Notes under the pieces: model-generated | Databases searched by the model: none | What the model saw: only the letters and a program-made list of their open reading frames with translations | Told to the model about the DNA's origin: nothing | Shown: piece by piece, positions 14,913-20,823 of the stretch | How positions within the stretch are numbered: position 1 is the first letter of the stretch | How the letters are laid out: every line of letters begins with the position of its first letter | Made by a program: the position numbers and the translations under genes | Virus record (IMG/VR): IMGVR_UViG_3300032073_003854 | Coordinates: 1-20,823 of that record | Strand: one strand, 5' to 3' | Origin: a virus | Length of the DNA: 20,823 nt

Positions 14913-15170
14913 ATAAGCAACAAAAGAGTAATTAGCTTTTGTTTGTAGTGCTAGGAAGAGGCTCTTACCAGAGGGTCGAACTAGGCTAGTTAGGGGTGGT
15001 ACCCAGGCTTGGTAGTAGAAATACGCTGAGTCACATCGCTCTCCCGAGTGGAACTAGGCTCCCTGGATTCAGACAGGTATCTGTGTCGAGGGGTTGGAGG
15101 TGTAACCGAGTCCTCCCTACTTTGCTTATTTTTTTAAAAAGGCTCGTTGTTGCTCCTTCGGGCCTTTTTT
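14913..15170 (+). ncRNA. Candidate structured ncRNA B with its own promoter and terminator
   Basis: No frame looks coding, but the RNA folds densely. Closing helix ATAAGCAA (14913-14920) with TTGCTTAT (15122-15129), continued by GTAG/CTAC (14945-14948 with 15117-15120). Inside: CAAAAG/CTTTTG (14921-14941), AACTA-GGC-TAGTT (14979-14991), GGGT-GGT-ACCC (14994-15004), an 8-bp stem plus bulged A and GTA-GAAA-TAC (15006-15032), CGCTC-TCCC-GAGTG (15037-15050), CCCT...AGGG enclosing ACAG-GTAT-CTGT (15061-15092), and GGAGG/CCTCC (15096-15116), where GGTT/AACC could add a pseudoknot. GAACTAGGCT occurs twice (14978, 15051). It is G+C-rich against AT-rich flanks and bounded by a sigma70 promoter and a terminator. 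I recognise no known class. Confidence 0.75.
15136..15170 (+). terminator. Intrinsic terminator of ncRNA B
   Basis: AAAAAGGCTCG (15136-15146) pairs with CGGGCCTTTTT (15159-15169), 11 bp with one G-U, ending in a T-run. A first T-run (15129-15135) directly follows the closing helix, so the mature 3' end could lie there. Confidence 0.85.
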
Positions 15171-15175
15171 CTTGA

Positions 15176-15182
15176 CTAAATA
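15176..15182 (+). promoter_or_regulatory. Late promoter box CTAAATA
   Basis: CTAAATA just after the ncRNA B terminator. The predicted start near 15188 is followed at once by a leader domain closed by CGTTC (15190-15194) with GAACG (15226-15230). Confidence 0.6.
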
Positions 15183-15259
15183 TTCTTATCGTTCAGCCAT
15201 TAGGCCGGAAGTAGCATAAGCGAAGGAACGCACCTAACTTTAACAATAAGGAGGGTGAT

Positions 15260-15403
15260 ATGAACTTTAAATGGGATTTAAAGAAACCCTTAGATGAACT
15301 AAAACGTAAAGTAAGTGCTTTAGCTGTACTTAGAAAACGTTCAAAAGATAGTGTTGCTAGACCATTAGCAAAGCCTAGTTCTAAGCCAAAAGCAGATAAA
15401 TAA
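15260..15403 (+). CDS. Small basic protein (47 aa)
   Basis: 47 residues, supported by a near-perfect AAGGAGG site 5 nt before the ATG and a late promoter 78 nt upstream. Sequence features: an amphipathic start (MNFKWDLKKPLDELKRK), a central hydrophobic ALAVLRKRSKD, and a Lys/Pro/Ser tail. It is strongly basic with no Cys or membrane helix. I do not recognise a family. It lies first in the unit downstream of ncRNA B and before a virion protein, so a minor virion or nucleic-acid-binding role is possible but unproven. Confidence 0.65.
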   Translation: MNFKWDLKKPLDELKRKVSALAVLRKRSKDSVARPLAKPSSKPKADK

Positions 15404-15500
15404 TATTGTCAAATAGTGTGCCGCAAGGCGGACTTATGCTGTTTAACCCACAGCGTACTGGATAGAACCCAGATAGGACTACTTATATAGGAGAAAAAAA
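15404..15500 (+). promoter_or_regulatory. Structured 5' leader with three consecutive stem-loops
   Basis: CCGC-AAG-GCGG (15421-15431), GCTG/CAGC (15438-15454, loop TTTAACCCA) and CTGG/CCAG (15458-15472, loop ATAGAAC) follow each other, ahead of GGAG (15490-15493) and the ATG at 15501. No clear late box is visible, so the RNA may be processed from a longer transcript. Confidence 0.45.
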
Positions 15501-15962
15501 ATGGGAAGACCAATTAACAAAAGATTTTTCGGTGTAGAAGGCACAGGCCCTACAGCTGGAAGTTCAGAAATCAAAGTAAACTTTCATAACGGCTCTGCTG
15601 TTAAAGAAGGTTATATCGTTAAGCAATTAGGTTCAAAAAAATTCCGTGTTGAAGAAATTGGAACAGCAGGAACTTTTGATTGTACACTTGCTACAGGAAA
15701 ATTACCGGCGGCTTTAACTGCTGGTGAAATGTCAATTTCAGTACAAGGTGCTGATTCAGAAACTTATGGCGTGAGCAAAATTTCAGGTCGTACAGTTACA
15801 CTAGCAAAACCTAGTAATACTGGATCTAACGCTTTAGACGGAGAAAAAGTATCATGGGCATTAACTGGAGCGGCGGCTACAGGTGTTGTTAGAATGGAAG
15901 AAGCTGGTGATGACAATACATTATCAGGAACTGATGACGACGATCTAACAGAAGACGCTTAA
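15501..15962 (+). CDS. Conserved virion structural protein (153 aa)
   Basis: 153 residues. The start MGRPINKRFFG matches small structural proteins I recall from T4-like marine phages (MGRPINK..FG...). The body is beta-rich: EIKVNFHNGSAVKEGYIVKQLGSKKFRVEEI, then TFDCTLA and GVSKISGRTVTLAKPS. The C-terminus is acidic (DDNTLSGTDDDDLTEDA). The Shine-Dalgarno GGAG is 7 nt before the ATG. A strong terminator follows, so it is the last gene of its unit. A role as a head or neck decoration protein is possible; the exact function is unknown. Confidence 0.7.
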   Translation: MGRPINKRFFGVEGTGPTAGSSEIKVNFHNGSAVKEGYIVKQLGSKKFRVEEIGTAGTFDCTLATGKLPAALTAGEMSISVQGADSETYGVSKISGRTVTLAKPSNTGSNALDGEKVSWALTGAAATGVVRMEEAGDDNTLSGTDDDDLTEDA

Positions 15963-15994
15963 GATATCTAATTCAGATACAAAATCTTAATTAT

Positions 15995-16034
15995 AAATGA
16001 CTGCTAATTAATATTATTAGCAGTCATTTTTTTT
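15995..16034 (+). terminator. Strong intrinsic terminator (14-bp stem)
   Basis: AAATGACTGCTAAT (15995-16008) is the exact reverse complement of ATTAGCAGTCATTT (16016-16029), with a 7-nt loop; a run of eight T (16027-16034) ends it. It separates the 153-aa virion gene from the fibre/enzyme group. Confidence 0.92.
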
Positions 16035-16046
16035 CAAAGGAATACA

Positions 16047-16721
16047 ATGGATCGGGCATTTGTAATAGGCAACGGGCAATCAAGATTACAGTTTGATTTA
16101 AATAATTTAAGAAGTAAAGGAACTATATATGGGTGTAATGCTCTTTATAGGGACTTTATACCTGATGTTCTTGTTGCTACTGATTGTAAAATGAGAGAAG
16201 AAATCGAATTGTCTGATATTAATCCTGACTACTTAAAAAACATACCTGCTATTATACCTTTTTATACTAGAAGACCTTGTAAAGAAATTAAAACTAACAC
16301 AGACAGACCATGGCAAGAATCTGATCATATTAATAGATCTAGCAGAAAAATAGATGAAGCGTGTTGGGGATATAGTAGTGGATCTGTAGCTTTATGGTAT
16401 GCTTGTCAGCCAGGTGGAGGCACAGAAAACCCTAATATCAATCATATGTATGTTTACTTTATAGGCGTAGATTTAATGGGCATAGGCGACGATATTAATA
16501 ATGTATATGCTGGAACTAATGCTTATAAACCCAAAACAGCCGGTGCTATATATTATATGAATTGGGTAGAGCAAATTCGTAAAATAATGCTAGAATTTGA
16601 CAAAATAAACTTCGCTAGAGTGGCACCATTAAACAATTTTACCCCAGATCAGTGGAATCAAGTACCTAATTACAGAGAAATAGATTTTGAACAGTTTGAA
16701 AAAGAAATAAATAATGTATAA
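16047..16721 (+). CDS. Rossmann-fold MptE/DUF115-like protein, possible glycosyltransferase-related
   Basis: 224 residues. The N-terminus MDRAFVIGNGQSRLQFDLNNLRSKGTIYGCNALYRDFIPDVLVATD fits the Rossmann pattern of the MptE-like/DUF115 group (PF01973) and some sialyltransferase-like phage proteins: a nucleotide-loop-like GNGQSR (8-13), then GCNALY, then VATD. Further on are SSGSVALWYA (about 110-119) and a conserved-looking YFIGVDLMG (about 137-145). Relatives act on nucleotide-activated substrates or sit in flagellin or glycan modification loci, so a role in modifying virion or host glycans is inferred. An AAAGGAA site precedes the ATG. It follows a strong terminator and starts a compact run of fibre-type genes. 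The family call is tentative. Confidence 0.5.
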   Translation: MDRAFVIGNGQSRLQFDLNNLRSKGTIYGCNALYRDFIPDVLVATDCKMREEIELSDINPDYLKNIPAIIPFYTRRPCKEIKTNTDRPWQESDHINRSSRKIDEACWGYSSGSVALWYACQPGGGTENPNINHMYVYFIGVDLMGIGDDINNVYAGTNAYKPKTAGAIYYMNWVEQIRKIMLEFDKINFARVAPLNNFTPDQWNQVPNYREIDFEQFEKEINNV

Positions 16722-16733
16722 GGATTATTAAAA

Positions 16734-17465
16734 ATGGCAAAAATTTCAGAAAAAAGATTTGACGGACATTATAAGATTACCACTACTGGTACAGATTCTA
16801 ATGTTACCGTAACAACACATTCTCTTACAGTAGCAGGAAACCTTGTTGTTCAAGGTACTAAAACTGAAGTAGAAACAACTAACTCTACAATTTCTGATAA
16901 TACTATTATCTTAAACAAAAACGAAACTGGCGCTGGTATTACAGCAACAACGGCTGGTATCGAAATAGAAAGAGGAACGGCAACAAACGTGTCTTTTTTA
17001 TATGATGATAGTATTGATAGTTGGACTGTTAAAGAAGGCAGTTCTTTAACAAAGTTAGCCGCGGCAACACCTACAGGAAATGATCATGTAGCTACTAAAA
17101 GCTATGTAGATGGTGTATCTGGATCTGGTATTTCTTTAACTGGATCGACTAATAACACTATTACTACAATTACAGGATCAAATGCTATGCAAGGTGAAGC
17201 AAATTTAACATTTGATGGTACAACATTAGGTGTTACAGGAGCGGCAACTATATCAACAACATTAGATGTTACTGGAAATGTTACAACTGATGGCCTTTTA
17301 AGAATGACACAAACAAGCGATCCGAGTGCGGTTTCAGGAAAATCATTAGTTTATGCTAAAGCACCAGGCGGCGGTGGAACAGGAGTTTATGTTCAGCCTC
17401 CATCAGGAGCGGCACAAGAAATGGTAAGTAAAAGTAAAGCAATCGTATACGGATTGATATTTTAG
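16734..17465 (+). CDS. Tail-fibre-type virion protein (243 aa)
   Basis: 243 residues, rich in Thr, Ser and Gly. It carries fibre-type motifs: LTVAGNLVVQGTKTEVETTN followed by STISDNTIILNKNE (residues about 31-64), TPTGNDHVATKSYVDG (about 111-126; the DxxATKxYVD signature of phage fibres), and repeating beta-type TLGVTGAATIST-TLDVTGNVTTDG. The C-terminus SKAIVYGLIF recalls the ends of other marine phage structural proteins. It is probably a trimeric fibre or baseplate-attached protein. It starts 12 nt after the Rossmann-fold gene and ends 9 nt before the next. Confidence 0.7.
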   Translation: MAKISEKRFDGHYKITTTGTDSNVTVTTHSLTVAGNLVVQGTKTEVETTNSTISDNTIILNKNETGAGITATTAGIEIERGTATNVSFLYDDSIDSWTVKEGSSLTKLAAATPTGNDHVATKSYVDGVSGSGISLTGSTNNTITTITGSNAMQGEANLTFDGTTLGVTGAATISTTLDVTGNVTTDGLLRMTQTSDPSAVSGKSLVYAKAPGGGGTGVYVQPPSGAAQEMVSKSKAIVYGLIF

Positions 17466-17474
17466 GAAAAGAAA

Positions 17475-17783
17475 ATGGCGTTAGCAAAAGCAACTTTAGG
17501 AACAAGCATAGGTACAGTTTATACTAGTACTAATGATTCTGCTACTACATCGATATTTTTTACAAATGATAATGCGGCGGCAAGAACTATTGATGTTCAT
17601 CTTGTAGCAAACGGTGGCACAGCAGATGCTACTAATAGAATTATTAAAGAATTGTCAATTGATGGTAGCGACACATATATTTTAAGTGCTGAAAAAATTG
17701 TATTATCAAATGGTGATACAATACAAGCAAAAGCATCAGCGGCAACATCAATATATGCTACAGTTTCATACGTGAGTATTTAA
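17475..17783 (+). CDS. Small beta-rich virion-associated protein (102 aa)
   Basis: 102 residues, Thr/Ser/Ala-rich with alternating strands (GTVYTSTNDSATTSIFFTNDN, RTIDVHLVANGG, IVLSNGDTIQAKA, SIYATVSYVSI). It resembles small proteins encoded among fibre genes of marine T4-like phages. No enzymatic motif is visible. The GGAAAAG site ends just before the ATG. It lies 2 nt from the next gene, so the two are translationally linked and may form one sub-assembly. Confidence 0.6.
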   Translation: MALAKATLGTSIGTVYTSTNDSATTSIFFTNDNAAARTIDVHLVANGGTADATNRIIKELSIDGSDTYILSAEKIVLSNGDTIQAKASAATSIYATVSYVSI

Positions 17784-17785
17784 AA

Positions 17786-18196
17786 ATGGGATACTTTTTA
17801 AAGTCTAGATCATCAGGAACTGCAACAGCATCAGGCACAACAGCACAAAGACCAGCTGTTGCTGATAAAGGATTTATTCGTTTTAACGAAACTACAAGCA
17901 GAATGGAATACTTTGATGGTTCTGCTTTTAGATCTATAGCACCACAAGGTAGTACAGCGGTTGTACTTGATACAGCAACAGGTGATGGAACACAAACAGC
18001 TTTTACTAATTTTTTCACTACAGCACCAGCAGACGAAAATAATGTTATTGTTGTTGTAGGCAACGTTGTACAAGAGCCTGATCAGGCTTATACTATCTCA
18101 GGTAGAAATATAACATTTACATCAGCACCACCTAACACACACAGAATTTACTCTTTTGCAGGGTTTGACAGTACAGTAACTGGCACTTTAGCATAG
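17786..18196 (+). CDS. Tail-fibre-type protein with two fibre modules (136 aa)
   Basis: 136 residues. The first half has the common phage-fibre module SGTTAQRPAVADKGFIRFNE...MEYFDGSAFRSIA (about 17-53). The second half has TGDGTQTAFTNFFTTAPADE, VVVGNVVQEPDQAYTISG and FTSAPPNT, matching repeats in marine phage fibre and adhesin proteins. Its start overlaps the upstream unit closely (2-nt gap) and no strong ribosome site is visible, which suggests coupled translation. It is likely a minor fibre component. Confidence 0.65.
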   Translation: MGYFLKSRSSGTATASGTTAQRPAVADKGFIRFNETTSRMEYFDGSAFRSIAPQGSTAVVLDTATGDGTQTAFTNFFTTAPADENNVIVVVGNVVQEPDQAYTISGRNITFTSAPPNTHRIYSFAGFDSTVTGTLA

Positions 18197-18207
18197 TAGG
18201 TTAGTCC

Positions 18208-19224
18208 ATGATTCCTATCAAGGGATATGCTACATTTCATCAACTAAAACATTGTTTACTAGGTAAACATTTTACTAGCGATTATTTTGCTAGACACGTT
18301 TCTATTCCTAAAGTTTTAGATCCTCTAAAAAGAATAGCAGACGAAACAGAAGAAGATTTTCAAAAACTAGATTCTATTTTAAAAGAACATGGCGTAACAA
18401 CTTACAGACCAGAGTTTGATGAAAACAATTTTAACTTATTTGAAGAACCACATCCTCCTGTAACACCACGTGATCATTATGCTGTAGTAGGAGAAACTAT
18501 ATACGGCACTGATGGACATAGAGGTATGTACGATAGTGTCTTTAAAAATATAAATCCTCAAAATACATTTATTAGAGATTGGGAAGGAAGTGACCAAGGA
18601 TCACTTTTAACTACAGCTAATATCTGTAGAGTAGGTAAGGATATATTTTGGGATTACCTTGTAAATGATCCTAGTAGATTTAGCAATTCAAACGTAGAAG
18701 AAATTAAAAGCAAATGGGAAAGTGAAGGATTTAGAGTACATATTTCCCACAGAGGATATCACAGTGATGGAAGTTTTTGTGTAGTAAAACCAGGACTAAT
18801 TGTTACCCTAGGTGATGTACAAGATTATACTAAAACATTTCCAGGTTGGGAAGTTATAACAGTACCTGAAAATCCTTTTGATACACTATCTGATTTTTAC
18901 AAAGTTAAAAAACAAGTAGATGGTAAATGGTGGGTGCCTGGAGAAGAGAACAATTTAGAGCTTATTAGATTTGTAAATCAATGGTTAAATCATTGGGTAG
19001 GATATGTAGAAGAAACTATATTTGATGTTAATATGCTGTCAATAAATGAGAATTTAATACTATGTAACAACTACAATAAACAGATATTTGATGCTTTTAA
19101 ACGCCATAAAGTAGAGCCTATTGTATTCAACTTTAGACACAGGTTTTTTTGGGACGGGGGAGTACATTGTATTACACAGGATTTATACCGAGAAGGCACG
19201 ATTGAAACTTACATTGATTATTAA
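18208..19224 (+). CDS. Amidinotransferase-like enzyme (glycine/inosamine amidinotransferase family)
   Basis: 338 residues with the pentein fold pattern of arginine:glycine amidinotransferase (AGAT) and StrB-type enzymes. Visible motifs: PVTPRDHYAVVGETIYG (about 90-106), ANICRVGKDIFWDYL (about 147-161), RVHISHRGYHSDGSF with the H-x-D pair, VKPGLIV, LSINENLILCN, and the C-terminal GGVHCITQDLYREGTIETYID with the nucleophilic Cys in HC. These align well by eye with AGAT, including the end. In relatives a triad Asp lies in a DAA(N/D) motif just before R-x-G-[RK]-D; here that stretch reads TTAN, so the position appears to be Thr. Family reaction: transfer of the amidino group of arginine to an amine acceptor; the acceptor here is unknown. 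It lies inside the fibre cluster, 11 nt after its neighbour. Confidence 0.8.
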   Translation: MIPIKGYATFHQLKHCLLGKHFTSDYFARHVSIPKVLDPLKRIADETEEDFQKLDSILKEHGVTTYRPEFDENNFNLFEEPHPPVTPRDHYAVVGETIYGTDGHRGMYDSVFKNINPQNTFIRDWEGSDQGSLLTTANICRVGKDIFWDYLVNDPSRFSNSNVEEIKSKWESEGFRVHISHRGYHSDGSFCVVKPGLIVTLGDVQDYTKTFPGWEVITVPENPFDTLSDFYKVKKQVDGKWWVPGEENNLELIRFVNQWLNHWVGYVEETIFDVNMLSINENLILCNNYNKQIFDAFKRHKVEPIVFNFRHRFFWDGGVHCITQDLYREGTIETYIDY

Positions 19225-19232
19225 TATAAATA
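19225..19232 (+). promoter_or_regulatory. Consensus T4-type late promoter TATAAATA
   Basis: Exact TATAAATA directly after the amidinotransferase stop. The predicted start near 19238 is followed by a GCAGAG-TAA-CTCTGT hairpin (19241-19255) and a second GC-rich stem around 19266-19280, then GGTGAAGGAG and the ATG at 19306. Confidence 0.75.
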
Positions 19233-19305
19233 ACAATGTAGCAGAGTAACTCTGTTATATTATACCCGGGCTCACCCTGGAATGAAATGAGGTGAAGGAG
19301 ATAAA

Positions 19306-20823
19306 ATGGCAATTGGAAGAATTTCTGGTGCTATGCTTAAGGCTAACCTTGAGCGATTAGGTACCGATATAGCATTTGAGACAGACCTATTATACATAGA
19401 CGTAGTCAATGACCGTATTGGTATAAACACTAACTCCCCCACAAAAAGTTTACAAGTAGATAACATTACCCTAGAAGGAAGATCAATCCGAGCGGTTGGT
19501 GGTGACTTAGATTTAGGTGCTGTAGAAGATATTACAATAACAGGTGGCTCAGCAAGTCAAGTACTAAAAACAGACGGTTCAGGAAACTTATCTTGGGTAA
19601 GTGTTGGCGGTGGTGGCCTAGTTACTGGTAGAGATGTAACATTAAGTTACCCAGATGACAGTTCATTATATCCAACAGGTGCTATTAGAAATTGGGCAGA
19701 TTCTACTAATGTTAGTACAGCTATTGATGATTTAAACGAATTAACAAATAATATTATTAATAATACAGCCGTTGCTAATGTTGATTTCACAGCAGATGTT
19801 ACAACAGGCGGTGCTGGATTAGTAGTAACACTTACAATCACAGCAGACGGTAACCCAACACATTATGATATTGATTGGGGTACTGGAGAAACAGCAACAA
19901 CGAATACAACAGATACAACTCCGTCACATACTTACAATTCAAATGCTAATTCACCTTTTACTGTAACAGTAACAGCAAAAAATAATAGTGGAGCAGGAAC
20001 AGGTTCTACAAATACTAAAACAAGAGCAGGCTATATTATTTTATTTACAGCAACTCCTGTTACAGGATTTAAGGCATACTTGGCACCAAGTGGTGGATCT
20101 GAAGTTACACAATGGGACGACGGTGCTACAGTTTATTTTGAGAATACAACAACAAATACATCAGGAGCAACAATTCAATATACTTGGGATTGGGGCGACA
20201 GTGAATCAGATGATGTTATTAGTAGTGACTCGTCAGCAGGTGGATCAGGTGGAGCAAGATTGGCTCACACATTTACAGCAAGTAATGAACAAGAACAAAC
20301 AAGAGTAGTAAGGTTAACACTTGATAGTCATAGTACAGCATTACCAAGTGATACACCTACATCAAACACAACATCAAACAAAATTTATGATACACATACT
20401 CCAACAGTAACATTGTCGAGTACAAGTGGAATTAACGAAGCAGGAACAAATGGACATCCTGTAACATTTACAAATACTACAGAAAATACAATTGGTTCTT
20501 ATTCAACATACGGAATTAGATACAAGTATACTTGGGGTGACGGCCAAACACAGTTTGTTAACACAGGATCAAATCAATCTGGTGATACAAACAGAACAAT
20601 AAATCATACTTACACATTAAGCAACAGTAATCAGAATAGCGGAACGCCGGCAGATTACACAGGTAAGTTAGAAGTTTTAAGTGATCACTCTAGTTCACCT
20701 TTTGCTAGTTCGAACTTTACAGTACACGTTGAACCTGATATGAGAGCAAGTGCTACAGCATCGGCTGTAACAACAAGTGACGGAAGTGGTGATAACCAAT
20801 ATGACATATATGATTATACAGAT
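19306..20823 (+). CDS. Tail fibre / adhesin with PKD-like repeats, 3' partial
   Basis: The frame is open to the window edge (506 codons), so the C-terminus is missing. The start is fixed by a GAAGGAG site 7 nt upstream. The N-terminal part (1-55) MAIGRISGAMLKANLERLG...LLYIDVVNDRIGINTNSPTKSLQVDN is the attachment-type module of marine phage fibres. At least three PKD-like immunoglobulin-type domains follow, each with a W-G-[DT]-G/S core and an H-T-[YF] strand: YDIDWGTGE...SHTY (about 187-210), YTWDWGDSESDD...LAHTF (about 288-325) and YKYTWGDGQTQF...NHTY (about 407-435). PKD domains are typical of surface adhesion proteins. Thr, Ser and Asn dominate. It begins its own late unit. Function as a host-binding long fibre is inferred. 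Confidence 0.8.
   Translation, partial: MAIGRISGAMLKANLERLGTDIAFETDLLYIDVVNDRIGINTNSPTKSLQVDNITLEGRSIRAVGGDLDLGAVEDITITGGSASQVLKTDGSGNLSWVSVGGGGLVTGRDVTLSYPDDSSLYPTGAIRNWADSTNVSTAIDDLNELTNNIINNTAVANVDFTADVTTGGAGLVVTLTITADGNPTHYDIDWGTGETATTNTTDTTPSHTYNSNANSPFTVTVTAKNNSGAGTGSTNTKTRAGYIILFTATPVTGFKAYLAPSGGSEVTQWDDGATVYFENTTTNTSGATIQYTWDWGDSESDDVISSDSSAGGSGGARLAHTFTASNEQEQTRVVRLTLDSHSTALPSDTPTSNTTSNKIYDTHTPTVTLSSTSGINEAGTNGHPVTFTNTTENTIGSYSTYGIRYKYTWGDGQTQFVNTGSNQSGDTNRTINHTYTLSNSNQNSGTPADYTGKLEVLSDHSSSPFASSNFTVHVEPDMRASATASAVTTSDGSGDNQYDIYDYTD

Noticed and set aside
1-20823. tRNA genes and CRISPR arrays
   Set aside because: No cloverleaf with a standard T-loop and anticodon stem, and no regularly spaced repeats, were seen on either strand.

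Overview
This window looks like part of the genome of a T4-like marine myovirus (a contractile-tailed phage). It carries, in T4-like order, a Rad50/SbcC-type recombination subunit (gp46), a divergent baseplate-hub pair (gp26 and a gp51-like protein), a tape-measure-like protein, and a full capsid block: portal gp20, two small proteins, prohead core gp68-like, prohead protease gp21, scaffold gp22 and major capsid gp23. The DNA is AT-rich, genes are tightly packed, and T4-type late promoter boxes (TATAAATA or CTAAATA) precede several units. A Sec signal peptide on a phage-encoded substrate-binding protein implies a Gram-negative host. An AT-rich marine alphaproteobacterium such as SAR11/Pelagibacter would fit, but that is inference from style and gene content.

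Layout. 1-3271 (+): the C-terminal part of gp46, then a glycine-betaine-type ABC importer pair, binding protein ProX and permease ProW, with no ATPase gene in view. 3272-3557: hairpin-rich spacer and a 59-residue histone-H1-like basic protein. 3592-4104: a PD-(D/E)xK nuclease resembling Holliday-junction resolvases. 4105-4560: no convincing plus-strand gene, but a strongly structured candidate ncRNA (A). 4631-6036 (-): a small unknown protein, the gp51-like protein and gp26. 6120-14775 (+): tape measure, then gp20 to gp23. 14776-15170: gp23 terminator, then a self-contained ncRNA unit (B) with an A-tract, a sigma70-type promoter, a folded body closed by a terminal helix, and an intrinsic terminator. 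15260-20823 (+): a 47-residue basic protein, virion proteins, a Rossmann/MptE-like enzyme, tail-fibre-type proteins, an amidinotransferase-like enzyme, and the N-terminal part of a PKD-repeat fibre or adhesin that runs off the window.

How the parts relate. gp20/68/21/22/23 form the prohead assembly and maturation set, and gp26/gp51/tape measure serve the tail and baseplate. ProX-ProW look like host-derived auxiliary metabolic genes that would raise compatible-solute uptake if a host ATPase completes the transporter. Two enzymes lie inside the fibre cluster and may decorate virion or host glycans; this is speculative.

The most unusual items are ncRNAs A and B, which share an 11-nt GAAA-tetraloop hairpin core; the ATPase-less ProXW pair; an amidinotransferase whose triad aspartate position appears to be Thr; and predicted late transcripts that either are leaderless or begin with a hairpin. 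All identifications come from reading motifs by eye; no database search or folding program was run.
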